DNA from: Moheibacter stercoris | GTDB taxonomy: Bacteria; Bacteroidota; Bacteroidia; Flavobacteriales; Weeksellaceae | DNA length: 64,000 nucleotides | Assembly: GCF_040545805.1 (NCBI RefSeq) | Contig: NZ_JBEPMO010000001.1 | Span: 62,001 to 126,000 of the forward strand | Direction: 5' to 3' | Part shown: positions 61,876 to 64,000 of the stretch, in pieces | How the letters are laid out: each line of letters starts with the position of its first letter | Position numbering within the stretch: the first letter of the stretch is position 1 | Program-made: the position numbers and the translations under genes | The notes under the pieces: model-generated | Database searches by the model: none | What the model saw: only the letters and a program-made list of their open reading frames with translations | Told to the model about the DNA's origin: nothing

Positions 61876-62277
61876 TTACTCAATTTTATGGATTGATTTG
61901 TGTTTGTCGCAAAAAAATAATTTATGCTTATTTTCCTCGAACCAAGCAATCCATTTATTTATTATAGTTTCATCCACAACTCTTATCATACTTATTCCTA
62001 TATGTTTTTTCGAAGTGAATATACTTGTTATATTCTCAAAAAAATCAATTGCTTCACCTTGAAATTTATTTATATAAACACTATCATTCAAAGCATCAAC
62101 ATATTCCACTTCATACAATTCTGGGTATTCTCTTACGTCTATTTTATGAGCAGCAATTTTTACAATAGTTAGATAATGGTCATAAATTGAGTCGACCTTA
62201 ATATTTTGTAATTCTTGCGCAAATACAACTCGAGATATGAGTAGAAATATAAAAAATAATTTAGATTTATTTAACAT
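61876..62277 (-). CDS. secreted protein, probable immunity for the upstream RHS
   Basis: 133 residues with a signal peptide (KSKLFFIFLLISRVVFAQ) and a mostly helical mature part (IINKWIAWFEENKHKLFFCD). Its start overlaps the RHS stop as TAATG, so it is translationally coupled to the effector, as immunity genes often are. Its 3' end overlaps the remains of the next RHS gene. Confidence 0.55.
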   Translation of the reverse strand: MLNKSKLFFIFLLISRVVFAQELQNIKVDSIYDHYLTIVKIAAHKIDVREYPELYEVEYVDALNDSVYINKFQGEAIDFFENITSIFTSKKHIGISMIRVVDETIINKWIAWFEENKHKLFFCDKHKSIHKIE

Positions 62278-63653
62278 TAATATTGTTTTGGATTATCAAC
62301 TACATCTCCATTATAAATATAAATATCCACTGTTTTAGAAACAGTTCCTATAGTAGTAGTACTTCTTAAAATAGTACCAATTTCACCTTTTGTTGACATA
62401 AATTCCATTGCTTCATTCTCTACTCGATTAGATCCATTGACTTTATTTTCGACTTCTATTCCTCTCTTATGTGATTCCATTTGTTCTGTTTGTTTTAAAA
62501 CTTGTTTATCAAACTGTTCATATAGCTCATGAGCAATTGCACCTTGTGCAGATACATATTCCGAGCTAGATAAATCACTATCCCCTAATCTAAAAACATC
62601 AGCTACATCAATTTCTCCTGTTGAATAAGAACCTATTTCAACTGATGAGTCATTGCCAACCAAAGAAATATTTGTAAACTCATTATTAGATATTATTTCC
62701 TGAAAAGTATCAAAAAACGCTTTTTGTTGTTTTGACATATCTCCAGTTTTACCAGTGCTTGAAAGGGTTGTTTTTCCTTCAGAATTTATATTTACGGTAT
62801 AAAAACCTCCCAGCCCATTATTTACCATTCTTTCAAATGATTTTTGCACTTTTGAGCTCGCTGAATTTATTATGAGAGAATCTCCTTTAAAATCTACAAA
62901 ATAAATTGGATTATTCTTTGTATAATGATATGGTGTATTTGAGTTATATTTTTCAGCAAATCTATCAATATTAAAAAATCGACCTATTGCAGGCTCATAG
63001 TTGCGATTCCCATAGTCATACAACCCAAGCCCCAACTCGTCTTGGAACTCTTTGCCGTTGTACTTATATTGGTAATCTGTTTTGGTAACACCTATCAGTT
63101 TGGGTTCATTGTCATCTGGAATAGCTCGATAATCTCTTTTACCTCCACTGATGTAAACCTCATGTTTTAGTCCAAATGGATAATAATGGTTTTCTTCCAA
63201 TATATTTAACTGATTGGTTGCAGGATTTTTTGAATAGGATAGTCTCACATTTCCTAAATGATCGGTGTAATTATAAACATAATTATAAATATAACCTGTA
63301 GGTGGTGAATTTAAAGACAAATTTGTAGGTGAGGCTTTTACATAACCTTCTGGATGCGGAAAGAATTGCAACACTTCTCCTGCATACTGAAAGCCATCCA
63401 AATAATCTACTATTTTAGTCGTAGTTCCGTCCATCACTGTCTTTTTTACTTTTTGGCCTGCCGCATTATATACATACCTTATCTTGTTTGAACTTCCCGT
63501 CCAACTAATCTCTATAGGTAAATTTAGGTGATTATATTTAATTTCGGAAATTCCTTTGTTCAAATCAGATATCATGGAGCCTAGCTCGCTTTCTTCGAAA
63601 AAACATTCTAAATGTCCTTTCTCGAACATCATTTTCATCATAGTTATATTCAT
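62277..63653 (-). pseudogene. RHS core protein with possible peptidase tip, frame broken upstream
   Basis: 458 residues in the open part: EISWTGSSNKIRYVYNAAGQ, YYPFGLKHEVYISGGK, YQYKYNGKEFQDELGLGLYD and IGRFFNIDRFAEKY form an intact RHS core. The variable C-terminal ~200 residues include GAIAHELYEQFDKQ, an HE-motif helix like metallopeptidases but lacking the second His at the usual place. The N-terminal part (63565-63765, ending NEYNYDENDVRER) is in another frame because of the insertion at 63576-63630. The first ~20 residues of the open part come from the element. Confidence 0.7.
63576..63630. repeat. 55-bp two-hairpin insertion in the second RHS copy
   Basis: GAGC-CTA-GCTC head and an AACATT/AATGT palindrome within TTCGA/TCGAA, at the same codon position as 61697-61752 but with sequence differences that mostly keep the pairing. 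Confidence 0.7.
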
Positions 63654-63834
63654 TAGATGTTACCGATGTTCCATTATTGAAACCTTCACCTACAACAGTT
63701 GTAGCATTGTCAACAACTTCTTTAATGCATTCAAAATTAATTGATCCAGAATCATTTGTATTCAATCATTCTTTTCTATTCTATTTACGCCAAGGCGAAC
63801 AGGTCGTGTCAATGGGTTAATTCTTTTTATCTTC

Positions 63835-63924
63835 TTAACCATTTGTTTTTGTGTTAATAGAGGGATCCTTTGTCACTATTTTATTTTTTAATTTTAAAAC
63901 CTTAAGATTTTTATTTTGAATCAT
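63835..63924 (-). CDS. 29-residue open frame, doubtful
   Basis: MIQNKNLKVLKLKNKIVTKD ... KTNG, Lys-rich, between the end of one gene and the RHS remains. Its N-terminus recalls leader peptides of small secreted peptides in Bacteroidota, but no maturation enzymes are visible. Could be chance. Confidence 0.2.
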   Translation of the reverse strand: MIQNKNLKVLKLKNKIVTKDPSINTKTNG

Positions 63925-63943
63925 CTTTTAAACTTCCTATATG

Positions 63944-64000
63944 TTATTGTTCGGGATGTTCTTTCAACGCAGTATTAATAAACTCCCAACGAACAATCTT
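63944..64000 (-). CDS. C-terminal end of a gene extending beyond the window
   Basis: Open from base 64000: KIVRWEFINTALKEHPEQ and stop. Too short to identify. Confidence 0.4.
   Translation of the reverse strand, partial: KIVRWEFINTALKEHPEQ

Larger units (their letters stand above)
60268..61949 (-). pseudogene. RHS repeat-associated core protein, broken by palindromic insertions
   Basis: The largest open piece (60268-61596, 442 aa) has the RHS core YYPFGLKHEFYVSGGK, YQYKYQGQERQDELGLN and IGRFMSIDPLAEQY, then a glycine-rich C-terminal tip (EVKGTIGVQLGAKAG ... KAIGGFELNINIGLKK). Upstream pieces continue in other frames: 61445-61696 (ISDLNKGISEIKYNYLNLPI) and 61659-61949 (GFDNGGSSTSNGYTYDAN). 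Comparison with the copy at 62.3 kb shows extra palindromic DNA at 61246, 61430, 61572 and 61697; the last two shift the frame. Confidence 0.75.

Overview
The window is AT-rich and reads as a Bacteroidota genome, most likely class Flavobacteriia. The evidence is TAnnTTTG promoter boxes in place of sigma70 -10 boxes, weak or absent Shine-Dalgarno sites, a SusC/SusD pair, a secreted protein with a type-C-like T9SS C-terminus, SPII lipoproteins, and RHS and DUF6520 proteins typical of flavobacteria. I cannot name the genus.

Layout. 1-4.6 kb: end of a DUF4143 ATPase, a DUF4377 lipoprotein, glyA, anmK and folC. 4.7-35.9 kb, all on the minus strand: one large surface-glycan locus. Read in transcription order from the right it has two sugar 3,4-ketoisomerases, two acyltransferases and a FdtB-type aminotransferase (a dTDP-3-acylamino-3,6-dideoxyhexose branch), a Wzx flippase, three glycosyltransferases (GTs), an OafA-type acyltransferase, more GTs, two polymerase-like membrane proteins, a PglA-like GT, then a bacillosamine-type set (PglC, D, E, F-like) and finally Wza and Wzc. 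The locus is interrupted by three DUF4143 ATPases, an AbiE type IV toxin-antitoxin pair and a DUF559 nuclease. 36-39.8 kb: a T9SS-exported adhesin-like protein with a small partner. 39.9-41.3 kb: a toxin-antitoxin-chaperone (TAC) operon. 41.7-42.3 kb: a candidate structured RNA. 43-50.3 kb: SusC, SusD and an S9 peptidase, probably one uptake operon. 50.4-56.9 kb: a DUF6520 peptide, a MauE-like membrane protein, a TPR-AraC regulator, a lipoprotein, an AraC regulator and an HTH protein. 57-58.6 kb: a four-gene, phage-like minus-strand cassette. 59.3-64 kb: two related, frame-broken RHS genes with likely immunity genes.

The strongest unexplained signals are these. (1) ATPase or AbiE cassettes sit exactly at the 5' ends of GT genes, and a short copy of the GT start is left on the far side of each, at two independent loci. 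This suggests insertion with regeneration of the target gene's 5' end. (2) A DUF559 nuclease gene is flanked on both sides by arrays of a two-hairpin repeat; a second, differently sequenced repeat beside it has the same two-hairpin layout with compensating changes. (3) Several islands hold hairpins with an almost constant core (CCCTTTAGGG) but changing, still complementary arms. (4) Palindromic elements are inserted inside RHS coding sequence, visible by comparing the two copies, and a 54-base in-frame repeat lies inside susC. Together they point to a genome unusually rich in mobile palindromes that enter both intergenic and coding DNA.
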